Source of the DNA: Cyclobacterium sp. 1_MG-2023
GTDB taxonomy: Bacteria; Bacteroidota; Bacteroidia; Cytophagales; Cyclobacteriaceae
Assembly: GCF_030546805.1 (NCBI RefSeq)
Contig: NZ_JAUOPC010000005.1
Span: forward strand, 389,756-453,755
Length of the DNA: 64,000 nt
Direction: 5' to 3'
A program made the position numbers and the translations under genes. Below the pieces are notes generated by a model that was not told the origin of the DNA, made no database searches, and saw only the letters and a program-made list of their open reading frames with translations. Below are positions 26,196-35,597 of this stretch, one piece after another. Numbering within the stretch: position 1 is the stretch's first letter; the number at the start of each line of letters is the position of its first letter.

Positions 26196-26259
26196 ATACC
26201 TTCAATATTTAGCTAGAGGTAATAATGATTGCCTTAATCGATATCTAAATATCTATTCA

Positions 26260-27012
26260 ATGTTTAGACACCAAGGCAAGAGCAGAACCTTCAAACACAA
26301 TTTACAAATCGCTACTTTTTTATCATTTGTAGCGGGCATTGTCAATGTAACCGGTTTTTTGTCAATTAAACAATTGACGACCAATGTCACCGGTCATTTT
26401 GCTTTATTTATCAATGATCTTTCCAACTTTGAATTCTGGAAAGGAACCATTTATTTTCTATACATTTTCGCCTTTCTTTTTGGGTCTTTTACTTCAAGTT
26501 TTTTAATTGAGAACTATCGGAAAAATAAGAAACTAAATGTTTTTGTATTACCAACGTTAATCGAGTGTATTATTCTTATAGCAATTGCCTTGATAAGTAA
26601 TTTTATAGAAATAAGCCAACCGGATATAATTGCCTGTTTGTTACTTTTTGCCATGGGATTACAAAATTCATTTGTTACAAAAATTTCTAATACAATTGTT
26701 AGAACTACCCATCTTACCGGCTTGTTCACCGACTTGGGGATAGAGCTGTCTCAACTTCTTTTCCCCAAATTACATCCCAATAGAAAAAAAATAAAAAAGA
26801 CAATCATCCTCAGGATTTCCATCATCCTATTCTTTTTCGCAGGCGGACTATTAGGAGGTTTTCTTTATTCCAGAATTAATCTCAAATTAAATACTTTGAT
26901 TGTCGGAGCTTTAATTTTATTGGCAGGCCTTTTTTACGATGATTTTAAATATAGACTGATCATGACAAAAAGAAAATACCAACAAAGAAAAATTAAGCGC
27001 TTGGCGGCCTAA
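26260..27012 (+). CDS. DUF1275 (YoaK-like) membrane protein
   Basis: The 250 aa inner-membrane protein has about six hydrophobic segments. It shows the DUF1275 signature near the N-terminus (ATFLSFVAGIVNVTGFLSIKQLTTNVTGH, split here across residues about 18-47) and the later MGLQNSFVTKISNTIVRTTHLTG. It ends in a basic cytoplasmic tail. The family function is unknown. It appears monocistronic, preceded by the 26149-26195 palindrome. Confidence 0.82.
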   Translation: MFRHQGKSRTFKHNLQIATFLSFVAGIVNVTGFLSIKQLTTNVTGHFALFINDLSNFEFWKGTIYFLYIFAFLFGSFTSSFLIENYRKNKKLNVFVLPTLIECIILIAIALISNFIEISQPDIIACLLLFAMGLQNSFVTKISNTIVRTTHLTGLFTDLGIELSQLLFPKLHPNRKKIKKTIILRISIILFFFAGGLLGGFLYSRINLKLNTLIVGALILLAGLFYDDFKYRLIMTKRKYQQRKIKRLAA

Positions 27013-27112
27013 CGTTTGACTCATCAACATCAAGAATGGATAATTATTCTCCAAACAATAGCTAACTATAAACGGACAAATGGTTTTGGACAGCTTATTT
27101 AGATTAGAACAA

Positions 27113-27122
27113 ACCAAGTGGT
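27113..27122. promoter_or_regulatory. Possible relic TetR operator
   Basis: ACCAagTGGT is an inverted repeat 22 bp before the ATG of the TetR pseudogene. It resembles the AGACCA-TGGTCT-type operators of the LmrA/YxaF TetR branch. It could once have controlled the regulator and the adjacent dehydrogenase. Confidence 0.3.
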
Positions 27123-27144
27123 CTTTCTATCGTATTCTAATACC

Positions 27145-27458
27145 ATGAAACAAGAGTCAAAGTCCGAATAACATCAAAAGGATTAAGTTTAAAGACTTTT
27201 GAATCCTGATTTTAGCAAAGGGATTGGAGACCATAATCTATCTTTCCGATTTGCTCTAAAAAGAATTATTGAAGAATGGGAACAGGCATTCATCGGTGTA
27301 CCTGAAAGAGGAAAAAGAAAACACCAAAAAATACCTTTTCCATTAATGCAGTAGCTACCTATTTAATTAGCACCTTTGAAGTGTTTGTTGCATTAGAAAA
27401 CTATTGGACATTGACAGAGTTCTTATTGGGGCTGACCCAATATTTAAGACCTATTTAA
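27145..27458 (+). pseudogene. Decayed TetR/AcrR-family regulator
   Basis: An ATG at 27145 opens MKQESKSE and hits a stop at once, losing the helix-turn-helix. From 27205 a second frame reads PDFSKGIGDHNLSFRFALKR, then IIEEWEQAFIGVPERG, like the middle of LmrA/YxaF-type TetR proteins (GNLxxELSDxNxxFRxxL, then IFEEWExAF). Around the A-run near 27323 the frame shifts by one, and the other frame continues NAVATYLISTFEVFVALENY to LTQYLRPI and a stop at 27456-27458, which matches the family C-terminal helix (LISxxEGA). An internal deletion plus a frameshift therefore inactivated it. It precedes a short-chain dehydrogenase, the usual partner of this TetR branch. Confidence 0.6.
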
Positions 27459-27522
27459 GTTACCTAATTGGCAATTGCCCAAACCCATCCCAAACAGCTT
27501 GACAACTAATAAAACCGCAAAT

Positions 27523-28257
27523 ATGATACTAAAAAATAAGGTAATTATTGTAACCGGCTCTTCAAAAGGAATAGGAAAAGAAATTGCAACACTATTGGCA
27601 GAAAATGGAGGAAAAGTGGTAGTAAATTCTTCTAGCAGTATGCCGGAAGCAATTTCAGTAGTAGAGAGCATTACTAAAAATGGAGGACAGGCCATGGCCA
27701 TCAAAGCAGATGTAAGCAATAGAGAGGAAGTAAGCCAGCTTTTTGACCAGACCATCAAAGCTTATGGGAAAGTGGATGTTTTAGTAAATAATGCGGGGGT
27801 GATGATTTCCAAGACCATAAAGGACAATACACAGGAAGACTTTAGCAAGCAATTTGATATCAATGTAAGAGGTGTATTCAACACCTTGCAAGAGGCGGAA
27901 AGTAAGCTTTCAGACAATGGAAACATTATCAACCTTTCCTCTAGCACAGTAAAAATGATGTTTCCTACCTATGCATTGTATTCAGGGACCAAGGCAGCAG
28001 TAGAACAAATGACCCGGGTATTTTCCAAAGAAATCGGCCGAGGGATTTCAGTAAATGCTCTCGCACCAGGGCCAACAGAAACAGCACTTTTTTTAAAAGG
28101 AAAAGCCCCTGAATTTATAGAAAAATTAAAGGGAATGAATGCCTTCAATCGATTGGCCAAGCCTAATGATATTGCTAAGGTAGTATTGTTTTTGGCAAGC
28201 GAAGACTCTAAATGGATTTCCGGTCAAGTCATTGGAGCAAATGGTGCTATGATATAA
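27523..28257 (+). CDS. Short-chain dehydrogenase/reductase (SDR)
   Basis: Classical SDR of 244 aa: NAD(P)-dependent oxidoreductase with the Rossmann motif TGSSKGIGKEIA at about residue 12, NNAGVM, the catalytic Ser in INLSSST and YxxxK as YSGTK, and the C-terminal cofactor-loop region LAPGPTETALF. The substrate is unknown. ATG 27523 (MILKNKV) is chosen because the frame upstream to TTG 27475 is not conserved SDR sequence. It follows a decayed TetR regulator and lies 16 nt before a lipoprotein gene. Confidence 0.92.
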   Translation: MILKNKVIIVTGSSKGIGKEIATLLAENGGKVVVNSSSSMPEAISVVESITKNGGQAMAIKADVSNREEVSQLFDQTIKAYGKVDVLVNNAGVMISKTIKDNTQEDFSKQFDINVRGVFNTLQEAESKLSDNGNIINLSSSTVKMMFPTYALYSGTKAAVEQMTRVFSKEIGRGISVNALAPGPTETALFLKGKAPEFIEKLKGMNAFNRLAKPNDIAKVVLFLASEDSKWISGQVIGANGAMI

Positions 28258-28273
28258 CTTTAACAAATAATAA

Positions 28274-29077
28274 ATGAAATTAAACCTACAAACACTTCTA
28301 ATAATAACTGTGCTTTTCATGTCCTGTAAAGAGCAGAAGGGTTCAGATGAAAAGACTTCCTTTCAAAACAAAGGTCACCAGTTAGTTTATGAAATGGTCC
28401 AAACAGTGGGGGATTATTCAAAATTGGCTGAAAAAAAAGATGTAGTCTACACCTATAAATACCAAACACCGGATGGTAAAACAGATTTATCTACAGAAAA
28501 GTACATTTTTGATGGTGAACTTTCCTATGGTGCATATAAGCAACATGAAAGAACACTACCGGAGTATGAAGGACTCATAGAACAAGGGTATGATGGTAAA
28601 GCCTATTGGCTTAGACATAAGGGAAATTATATCGATGACCCTGTCTCACTAAAAAGGGTGAAGTTTAATCGGCCAACAAATTTCTACTGGTTTACCATGT
28701 TCCAAAAACTGCTTGATCCCGGATTAACTTATGAATACTTGGGTGAAAAAAGCATTGAGGAAAAGCGCTATGACATTGTCAAAATCTCATTTGACTCAAT
28801 CAATGAAAAGCCAACAGACATTTACCAGATTTATATCAATAAGGACACGAAATTGGTAGACCAGTTTCTATTTACTGTTGCTGAAGTTGGTGTGATAGAC
28901 CAACCATTGCTTATGAAGCTTGAATATGAAGAAATAGATGGATTATTGATCCCCACTCAAAGAATCTATAAGGGGTCAAATTGGGAAGCAGAGGTCACAG
29001 ATGCCCCATGGATTAAGGTAACTTGGTCCAATATCCAATTCAATAATGGCTTAAGTAGAACAATTTTTGAGAAATAG
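28274..29077 (+). CDS. Lipoprotein, DUF6503-like
   Basis: The 267 aa protein has a lipoprotein leader (LLIITVLFMSC, Cys about residue 18). The mature part is beta-rich, with aromatic strands (DVVYTYKYQTPDGKTDLSTE, YDGKAYWLRHKG, RYDIVKISFDS, DIYQIYINKDTKLVDQFLF), resembling lipoprotein-localisation-type half-barrels and the DUF6503 group. The specific function is unknown. It is 16 nt after the SDR gene and ends before a strong terminator, so the two genes form one unit. Confidence 0.7.
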   Translation: MKLNLQTLLIITVLFMSCKEQKGSDEKTSFQNKGHQLVYEMVQTVGDYSKLAEKKDVVYTYKYQTPDGKTDLSTEKYIFDGELSYGAYKQHERTLPEYEGLIEQGYDGKAYWLRHKGNYIDDPVSLKRVKFNRPTNFYWFTMFQKLLDPGLTYEYLGEKSIEEKRYDIVKISFDSINEKPTDIYQIYINKDTKLVDQFLFTVAEVGVIDQPLLMKLEYEEIDGLLIPTQRIYKGSNWEAEVTDAPWIKVTWSNIQFNNGLSRTIFEK

Positions 29078-29101
29078 TATCTCATAAAAACTTTCTATAA
29101 T

Positions 29102-29140
29102 AAGGGCTATTTGGAGTAAAATACCAAATAGCCCTTTTTT
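29102..29140 (+). terminator. Rho-independent terminator of the SDR-lipoprotein unit
   Basis: AAGGGCTATTTGG (29102-29114) pairs perfectly with CCAAATAGCCCTT (29124-29136), with a 9-nt loop, followed by T residues. It lies 24 nt after the stop codon at 29077. Confidence 0.9.
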
Positions 29141-29271
29141 CTATTTAATCTAAACTTATTGTTTTGGTGAAAACAAAGATTGGTTTCCGGCACTATTTTT
29201 TTATGCACCCATGTACGAAAAAGTATAGGGAAATAAAATACAGTTATCCTTACTCAAATTAGCAAATCCCT

Positions 29272-30648
29272 CTATTGATTTGCCTCTTCAATATGTTTTT
29301 GAAGTAGGGCTTTCAATTTGGCTTTTCTATCCTTAAAGGCGGGATTTCGGCTTAAATTAACCATTTCCCCTGGGTCTTGCTCAAGATCAATCAACATTTC
29401 ATCACCTTTGTCATAGAGAGTAAACTTTAAATTATCTCTTCTTATCATAAAGCCCAATTCATTCTCCATAAACAAATATTTGCGAGAATTATAATCTGAT
29501 TTTTTATTTTTTAAAAGCGGAGCAAAGGACAGTCCAGGAAGGTGATCGGGGCTAGAAATACCGGCTAAATCACACAAGGTGGGATAAAGGTCTAAACCTG
29601 TGGAAATAATGTTTTCTTTGTCTACTGACTGCCCATTGGCCATGCCCTTGTACCACACCACCAAAGGGACATTTGCAGACTCCTCATAAAATACAGTCTT
29701 GTGTTCCAGCCTATGCGAAGCACTCATCTCCCCATGATCTGAGGTAAATACCACAATGGTATTGTCAGCAAAAGGTGAAGCTTCCAAAGCATCCAAAACC
29801 ATCCCAATTTGAACGTCTACCCTCTCGGTCAGCCTATGATAGGCATACCGGTGCATGCGCCAGTCCTTTTCTGTCCAATGTTCCCTTGCGTCTATTGTAA
29901 AGGAATGTAGTTCCTTTAAATCATAAATGGCACTCGGTTCATCCGAAGTAGGTTCAAAATTAGCCGGCAAAGGAGGTACATATTTTGCCATAAAATCATC
30001 TTCACCAATGGAATCAGGAATGGCAATCGCTTCCAGTAAAGGAACCGGAACCTCAGCAGGAGGCCTGTTATTCGGAGGGAATTGCCTAATGGCCTCATAG
30101 CAAATGTCATGCGGGTTGATGAAATTTAAAGCAAGAAGAAAGGGTTTATCCGAAGTCCTATTGGTTAATAATTCAACACTTTCCGCAGCCAGTTCATCCC
30201 TTTCATCTTTTGAAATAAAAGTCTCAAAACCATAGGGTTTAACCTCTTTTTTTGCCCCGGGAAGGTGGGATTTCCCACCATAAAAAGTTTCATAACCCGC
30301 TTTGGTAAAGGCATTCCCCATGGCCTTAGGAATTATTTCCTGAAGTGCCGCAACATCTAATTTACTTGCATTGTGTCGCATATTTATTGCGGAAGGATAT
30401 TGTCCTGTAAACAAGCTAAAGCGGGAAGGAGAACAAACCGGGTTGGTAACATAGGCTTTTTCAAACCTCAATCCTTTATTGGCCAGCTTATCCATATTTG
30501 GCGTTTTAAGCCATTTATTTCCTGCTGCACCCATCATTTTGGCATTTTGCTGATCCGTTATAATAATCAGGATATTTGGTTTTTCACTTTGAGCCTGCAA
30601 AACAGTGGTGGTCAAACACAACACCAACCATACAATACTTTTTTTCAT
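29272..30648 (-). CDS. Secreted sulfatase
   Basis: Formylglycine sulfatase with a cleavable signal peptide (WLVLCLTTTVLQAQ). The 458 aa protein has the metal motif IIITDQQNAKMMG, the signature CSPSRFSLFTG with the formylglycine Cys, GGKSHLPG, and TSDHGEMSASH with the second metal pair. The TDQQ/SDHGEM pattern resembles the choline-sulfatase/iduronate-2-sulfatase branch rather than the arylsulfatase at 14920. It is the most downstream gene next to the PUL-like cluster on the same strand, but a terminator at 30797-30825 separates the two. Confidence 0.93.
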   Translation of the reverse strand: MKKSIVWLVLCLTTTVLQAQSEKPNILIIITDQQNAKMMGAAGNKWLKTPNMDKLANKGLRFEKAYVTNPVCSPSRFSLFTGQYPSAINMRHNASKLDVAALQEIIPKAMGNAFTKAGYETFYGGKSHLPGAKKEVKPYGFETFISKDERDELAAESVELLTNRTSDKPFLLALNFINPHDICYEAIRQFPPNNRPPAEVPVPLLEAIAIPDSIGEDDFMAKYVPPLPANFEPTSDEPSAIYDLKELHSFTIDAREHWTEKDWRMHRYAYHRLTERVDVQIGMVLDALEASPFADNTIVVFTSDHGEMSASHRLEHKTVFYEESANVPLVVWYKGMANGQSVDKENIISTGLDLYPTLCDLAGISSPDHLPGLSFAPLLKNKKSDYNSRKYLFMENELGFMIRRDNLKFTLYDKGDEMLIDLEQDPGEMVNLSRNPAFKDRKAKLKALLQKHIEEANQ

Positions 30649-30796
30649 ATGCGATTATACTTAATAATATGTTAGCCTTAGAAAAAAATTCCGGAAATTA
30701 ATTATTATATGGGTATAAAATAATACCAAGGGTCAAATCAGCGACTACAAAAATCAATCCCCTAAAAAAACACAAGTCCAATTTGATTTACTCAAT

Positions 30797-30825
30797 AAAA
30801 AGGGACCGCTTTACAAACGGTCCCT
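30797..30825 (-). terminator. Terminator at the 3' end of the PUL-like operon
   Basis: AGGGACCG and CGGTCCCT form a perfect 8-bp stem with a 9-nt loop. On the minus strand the stem is followed by TTTTTA. It lies about 50 nt after the stop codon of the esterase gene (30876), ending that transcript before the sulfatase. Confidence 0.8.
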
Positions 30826-30875
30826 GATATCAAAAAATTTATCACCCTAAATAATCTTTAATTTTTCCTCAATGC

Positions 30876-33185
30876 TTATCTCCAGCGGGTTTCTTTCAAG
30901 AATACAGGTTCTCCAGCTTGATGCGTGCCCTTATTCCCTAAAGCATCACGCAACTCAAAGGATAAATCATAAAAATAGGTCGGCTTCCCGGAAATTCTTG
31001 CACTAAAAACACCATCTCCTTTTACAGCATCTGCTCCTAGACCATCATCTTTCAATTCAATGGAGAAAGTTGAAGGTATTACGTCCCAGTTTACATGTTT
31101 CAAGGTAGATTTTTCCTCATTAGGAATTAGTGTAAGCATTACTTTTCCAACCTCAGCTCCGTCATAGATACGCGCCTCAATTAGATCATCATTTAATACT
31201 TGCACCCATTCCACTTCAGGCAGTGTTTTGTCTTTCCCTTCCACCTGAATATTTATTTTCCCTTTATGGACAATGTGTTGACCGCTTATGGGGCCGGGCG
31301 TCCAATATTCAACATAGAAAGGTATTTCTTCTCCTTCAGGCGTTTTCGCATCAAGAACCGGCATGGTGTATTTTGCTGTTCCACCAATATGGTCATATTC
31401 CTGCCAAGGGTCGGCTATCCGGATACTCACATTTCCCGGGTTGATGTATTCATTGTTGGTATAGGCATGGGTCCGTATATACTTCCCCTCCTCTTCAACC
31501 AAAATCACAATCGTTTCTCCAGGGTTTGCTATTCCATCACCATTTCCAACTCCCACTACCATATTTGCTGAATCAACAGCTTCTTTGACTATGGTGAATT
31601 CTTTGCCATCAGCAACTACGAAATTGGTGATTTCATCCACCGGATCTTTGAATAGAATTTCGAATTCCTCTTGCCAGGAAGCACCAGAATCATCCGTAAA
31701 TTCAACTTGAAATTTTGCAATATCATAGCCTAATCGGTTGTTTCTTACTTTGAAAACCCCATTGACCTTTTTCTCTTCCAGTGGTACCAAAGCATTAATC
31801 TTACCCTGAGCAGAAATGATATCGAGCCCTTCACTAATGGCACTTATTTCTGTGATGATGTTTTCAGAGGTCGCAAATCCTTTGTTTAAAACTTTCATTG
31901 AAAGCTCAACCACCTGACCACTTTCAGCCCAATCCATCTTTTCAATCTTGAAACCCGTCATGGAAAGATTGGGATTGTCTTGCATCGCTGCTATTCCAAC
32001 TTGATGCGCACTTCCATTAAGGACTAATTTAAGCCTACCGGATCCATCACTTTGAACGGAATATTGGCGACTTTCCATGGTCCGAAGATCTGTGTCGCTG
32101 ACTTTGTATTCGGTATTTCTTTCATAAATAGGAGCCGTTAATACCTGAACATCTACATTGGGCATCAATTCACCATCCGGTAGAAAATTTCGCACAGCAA
32201 GGTTAAATCCATCCTGATTTACATTTTCAAGTATGGTATAGCCTGAACGGTTCCTTGACGTTTCTACTTTATAATCCCACACTTCAAAATAGGGGTAAAT
32301 ATCAATGTAATCCCATTTTTCAGGCAGAGGCAAAGGTGTTTTAAAGGCCTTCATCATAAAGGCAAACATATCCCCCATGCCACAGGTAATGTGAGAGGCT
32401 TCATATTGTTTGAATTGGTAATGTGGCACTGCATTCAATAAATACCGGTTCATGTCTTCATGATAAAACCGCAAACGATCACTGTCCCCATTGTGCATCC
32501 GCATGCTAATGGCTTTAAAGTTATCATACATGTCGGCATGTGCATACCTCACCGGAAAATCCAACGGCCCGGCAGAAAATTCGCTTGATCCACAAAAATT
32601 TCCGGCAGCACTTACCCAATCCGGCAATTTAGCTGCTAGCCAAAAGGTCATAAACCCTCCCATGGAAAGGCCTGAGATACCCCTATGACTTCGGTCTGGA
32701 ACTGTTTGGTAATGATTATCGATATACCCTATTAACTCCTTAAAATATTCAGGAAACTGACGAAAGGTAGAAACCAGGCTTACATTGTAGGGACTCAGGT
32801 TTATCCGTTCAACCTTGAATTGGTTCAAGCCATCCACTTTTACTATGATAACATCATTTTCAGAGACAAACTTTTCCATATTGTCCCCATTGTTTTCATC
32901 TCCGAAATCATAATTAGAGTAGCCCCCTCCCATGGATCCAAAATAACGTTGGGCCCAACCGTGAAAAAAGTAAATCACAGGGTACCTTTTCTCCGGATCT
33001 TTTCGATAACCCGGCGGTAAAAAAACCCGAAAGTTTCTATTGTTTGAGAAAGCCTTGCTATAATGGTAATCGTCTATAACCTCCACCCCAGAGTCCAATA
33101 GATGACCTTGGGTTTGAGACCAGGTGCTACTTGGTTGGAGCAGTAGCATGGCAATAACAATTATAAAAATTTTCGATAGATTCAT
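30876..33185 (-). CDS. Large secreted esterase (alpha/beta hydrolase, esterase D-like) with C-terminal beta domains
   Basis: Signal peptide (IFIIVIAMLLLQPSSTWSQ), then an esterase-D/feruloyl-esterase-type alpha/beta hydrolase domain (residues about 40-300): NFRVFLPPGYRKDPEKRYP, VIYFFHGWAQ, the nucleophile elbow GISGLSMGG, and a candidate catalytic His in EASHITCG. The remaining 450 residues are beta-rich, with Ig-like stretches (VVELSMKVLNKGFATSENI; VGNGDGIANPGETIVILVE) and a closing domain with DDGLGADAVKGDGVFSA, typical of carbohydrate- or matrix-binding modules. The ATG at 33185 (MNLSKIF) is preferred over one nine codons upstream. It lies 36 nt downstream of the ceramidase-like gene. Confidence 0.85.
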   Translation of the reverse strand: MNLSKIFIIVIAMLLLQPSSTWSQTQGHLLDSGVEVIDDYHYSKAFSNNRNFRVFLPPGYRKDPEKRYPVIYFFHGWAQRYFGSMGGGYSNYDFGDENNGDNMEKFVSENDVIIVKVDGLNQFKVERINLSPYNVSLVSTFRQFPEYFKELIGYIDNHYQTVPDRSHRGISGLSMGGFMTFWLAAKLPDWVSAAGNFCGSSEFSAGPLDFPVRYAHADMYDNFKAISMRMHNGDSDRLRFYHEDMNRYLLNAVPHYQFKQYEASHITCGMGDMFAFMMKAFKTPLPLPEKWDYIDIYPYFEVWDYKVETSRNRSGYTILENVNQDGFNLAVRNFLPDGELMPNVDVQVLTAPIYERNTEYKVSDTDLRTMESRQYSVQSDGSGRLKLVLNGSAHQVGIAAMQDNPNLSMTGFKIEKMDWAESGQVVELSMKVLNKGFATSENIITEISAISEGLDIISAQGKINALVPLEEKKVNGVFKVRNNRLGYDIAKFQVEFTDDSGASWQEEFEILFKDPVDEITNFVVADGKEFTIVKEAVDSANMVVGVGNGDGIANPGETIVILVEEEGKYIRTHAYTNNEYINPGNVSIRIADPWQEYDHIGGTAKYTMPVLDAKTPEGEEIPFYVEYWTPGPISGQHIVHKGKINIQVEGKDKTLPEVEWVQVLNDDLIEARIYDGAEVGKVMLTLIPNEEKSTLKHVNWDVIPSTFSIELKDDGLGADAVKGDGVFSARISGKPTYFYDLSFELRDALGNKGTHQAGEPVFLKETRWR

Positions 33186-33221
33186 AGATCGGAAGTTTGG
33201 TTTCAGCACCAAAAACAGGGC

Positions 33222-34670
33222 TTATTTCAGTTGTTGAAAATGCTTGATAAGTTGTTCTGTGATCAAATCTGAAGCATCCTTTTGCACCCTATTCGTGGTT
33301 AACCAAGATTCATAGCCTCCAAGCTTGTGCTGCTCAGGTGTTGGCAAGTAACCATAAGAACCATTAGCCAATTCAATGGTAAAGGTATTTTTAAAAGGAC
33401 TCTGCTCCTTAATATCCAATCCAATTTGAGCAAAAACTTCAAAGGGAATGGAGGCAATTCCAATGTCATTGATGGCAAAAGATTGCAGCACGACCTGTAC
33501 AGAATCAGGATAAGATGATTCCATATTTAAGATACGGCTTGCATAGGTTTTTTCCAATCTATGAAACAAAGGTTCAGAACCCTTATGATCCCTAACCAAA
33601 GCGACATTTTTAAGTATTTCCGGCGAAGCCCTCCTCACAGTAAGGGTCATTTCCGATAATGCTGAGCCTAATTTAACTTCTGACTGAAAATCCAAATCCT
33701 TGTATTTTTGATGTACTTTATTGGCAACATCATTGGCCACATAATGCATCTTTTCATAAGGAGGAAGTTTTTCTTTGGGTCTGGGTTTAGAATAATCATT
33801 GTTGTTGACATCTCCGGATGTTCCGTTGGTCATGATCCCTACAAAAGCCGGGGAATTGGCTCCTGTTTCCAATAATTCTCCCATGCGATTACCAAAAGCA
33901 GCAAAATAATCAGCTGAAATATGTCCTTTAGGCACACCTCCTACATAATGCAAAGAATAGTTAGCCAATAAGGCTATGGGAGTGCCTTCCTGAGATTCTA
34001 CTGCAATAAATGCAACCTCAGGATCTGTAGGGCCAGCAGGCCTAAGTAGGGCATTGCTGTGTCCCGGATTCATTTTAGCAATTTCCACCTGTCCCAAAGG
34101 GTTCACAACTGAATCCTTCATGATCCACCTTCTGTTAAATACATGCTCCGGAACATCTACACTTCCAAAGGCAATTTTAGCTAACTCCTTGTTTTCTCTT
34201 GCAATCTTGACTCCATCCACCATTCTTTTTACCGCAAAAGTCTGGTATTCATCAAGCGCCACTCCCACATCAGGAGCTATACTTTTTAACCCTTCCCCAT
34301 TAAGACTAATTCCTGAATGGGTATGGGTTGAGGCCATCATAATATCCTTAGCAGAAATATTTAAATCTCGGTTGAGTATCGCCTTGGCGGCATCAAACAC
34401 CTCTCGATTAATATGAACATTATCCACAATTACAAATATCAATTCCTGCATACCATCATCCAGTACTAGCGTTCTTACACTTATCGGATCATGGATATAA
34501 GTTGCAGGAGGAGAGTTGTAATTGCCAACGATTGGATGTCCCAGATGAGGAGTAATGTCAGTAATTGAAGCCCCTGCCTTCAATTGCTGGGCCAAGGTTT
34601 CTTTATTTGGGGCAAAAAACAGTATGCTTACCAGAAACAATCCACCCACTATCTTTTTCATTTCTTTCAT
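33222..34670 (-). CDS. Neutral/alkaline ceramidase-family hydrolase, secreted
   Basis: The protein of about 480 aa has a signal peptide (IVGGLFLVSILFFAP ... LAQQ) and the neutral-ceramidase N-terminal-domain pattern: KAGASITDITPHLGHPIVG, the zinc-ligand motif ASTHTHSG, LHYVGGVPKGHISADYF, and MTNGTSGDVNNND. In Bacteroidota such single-domain proteins often occur in carbohydrate loci, and their true substrate is not settled; the C-terminal ceramidase domain is absent. The frame upstream of ATG 34670 begins with TTG. It sits 12 nt after the acetylesterase gene. Confidence 0.85.
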   Translation of the reverse strand: MKEMKKIVGGLFLVSILFFAPNKETLAQQLKAGASITDITPHLGHPIVGNYNSPPATYIHDPISVRTLVLDDGMQELIFVIVDNVHINREVFDAAKAILNRDLNISAKDIMMASTHTHSGISLNGEGLKSIAPDVGVALDEYQTFAVKRMVDGVKIARENKELAKIAFGSVDVPEHVFNRRWIMKDSVVNPLGQVEIAKMNPGHSNALLRPAGPTDPEVAFIAVESQEGTPIALLANYSLHYVGGVPKGHISADYFAAFGNRMGELLETGANSPAFVGIMTNGTSGDVNNNDYSKPRPKEKLPPYEKMHYVANDVANKVHQKYKDLDFQSEVKLGSALSEMTLTVRRASPEILKNVALVRDHKGSEPLFHRLEKTYASRILNMESSYPDSVQVVLQSFAINDIGIASIPFEVFAQIGLDIKEQSPFKNTFTIELANGSYGYLPTPEQHKLGGYESWLTTNRVQKDASDLITEQLIKHFQQLK

Positions 34671-34682
34671 AGTCAAATTTCG

Positions 34683-35543
34683 TTAAAGTATATTATTGCA
34701 ATCAGGTCTTTCATCTAATAGGTAATTTTTCAAGGAGCTTTTTGATTGCTCAAGTCCTTCGGCAAACAGTCCCGAAACTGCACAAGCACCTTGTTTGCTT
34801 AAATGAGTATTGTCCTCCATTCCTTCCGGCAACTTCTCAAATACCCCCGGCTTTATGTGTAAAAACCATTCCTTGGACTCTTCAGGCCCCAATTGATTTA
34901 AATAATCCGTGGTCATTTGATTTAAATCTATCAATGGAACACCTGCTTCTTTAGCCGCTTCGCGAGAGGCCAATACATAGTCACCGTGCGTATCTACGAG
35001 ATGATCTTCTGCATTAAATTTCCTGCGCGCTATAGAGGTAGCTATAACAGGAAAAGCACCATATTCTTCCGCTTCCTTTGCATACCGAATTAAGTTGTCT
35101 TTAAACTCTCCAAAGGCTTCAGTATATCTTGTGGTATCTTCTACTTTTTCATCATTGTGTCCAAATTGGATGACAACAAAATCCCCTTCCTGAATCTCTT
35201 CCAATACTTTGTCCCAATAACCTTGGGCCCTAAAGTTCTTGGAACTTCTGCCACTTACCGCCATGTTTCTTACTTCCGCATTGTCATTCAAGTATGCCGA
35301 AAGTGCCATGGCCCAACCCCTTCTCGGAAAATCAGAACCACCATAACTTTCCTCCATCTTTTTTAGGTCATAATGACTCATTGTAGAGTCTCCAATACAA
35401 AAAACCTTGACTTTTTTTTGGGCGCAACTGCTCATAAAAAACAAGGTTAAGAAAAAGAAAGTAACTACTTGGAGAGGGAAATTGAAATGAGGTAACCGGG
35501 CGATAATGCCCGGATACTCATTCATCATTTTTGGTTTTATCAT
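34683..35543 (-). CDS. Rhamnogalacturonan acetylesterase-like SGNH hydrolase (CE12-type), lipoprotein
   Basis: Esterase that removes acetyl groups from polysaccharide, probably pectic rhamnogalacturonan or a similar polymer. The 286 aa protein has a lipoprotein leader (FFFLTLFFMSSC), block I CIGDSTMSHY (nucleophile Ser), NMAVSGRSSKNF (oxyanion Gly), block III QFGHNDEK (Asn) and block V DNTHLSKQG (Asp/His). This set is the CE12 signature. It sits directly after susD in the PUL-like operon (54 nt), giving a clue that the imported substrate is an acetylated glycan. Confidence 0.87.
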   Translation of the reverse strand: MIKPKMMNEYPGIIARLPHFNFPLQVVTFFFLTLFFMSSCAQKKVKVFCIGDSTMSHYDLKKMEESYGGSDFPRRGWAMALSAYLNDNAEVRNMAVSGRSSKNFRAQGYWDKVLEEIQEGDFVVIQFGHNDEKVEDTTRYTEAFGEFKDNLIRYAKEAEEYGAFPVIATSIARRKFNAEDHLVDTHGDYVLASREAAKEAGVPLIDLNQMTTDYLNQLGPEESKEWFLHIKPGVFEKLPEGMEDNTHLSKQGACAVSGLFAEGLEQSKSSLKNYLLDERPDCNNIL

Positions 35544-35597
35544 ATCTATGTTCTAAAGTAAGTCAATCAAAGTTGAATTAAGTAGTAACAACAACTA

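Noticed and set aside
31200..31571. 123-codon plus-strand frame inside the esterase gene
   Set aside because: It is antisense to the continuous esterase reading frame and has no domain features.
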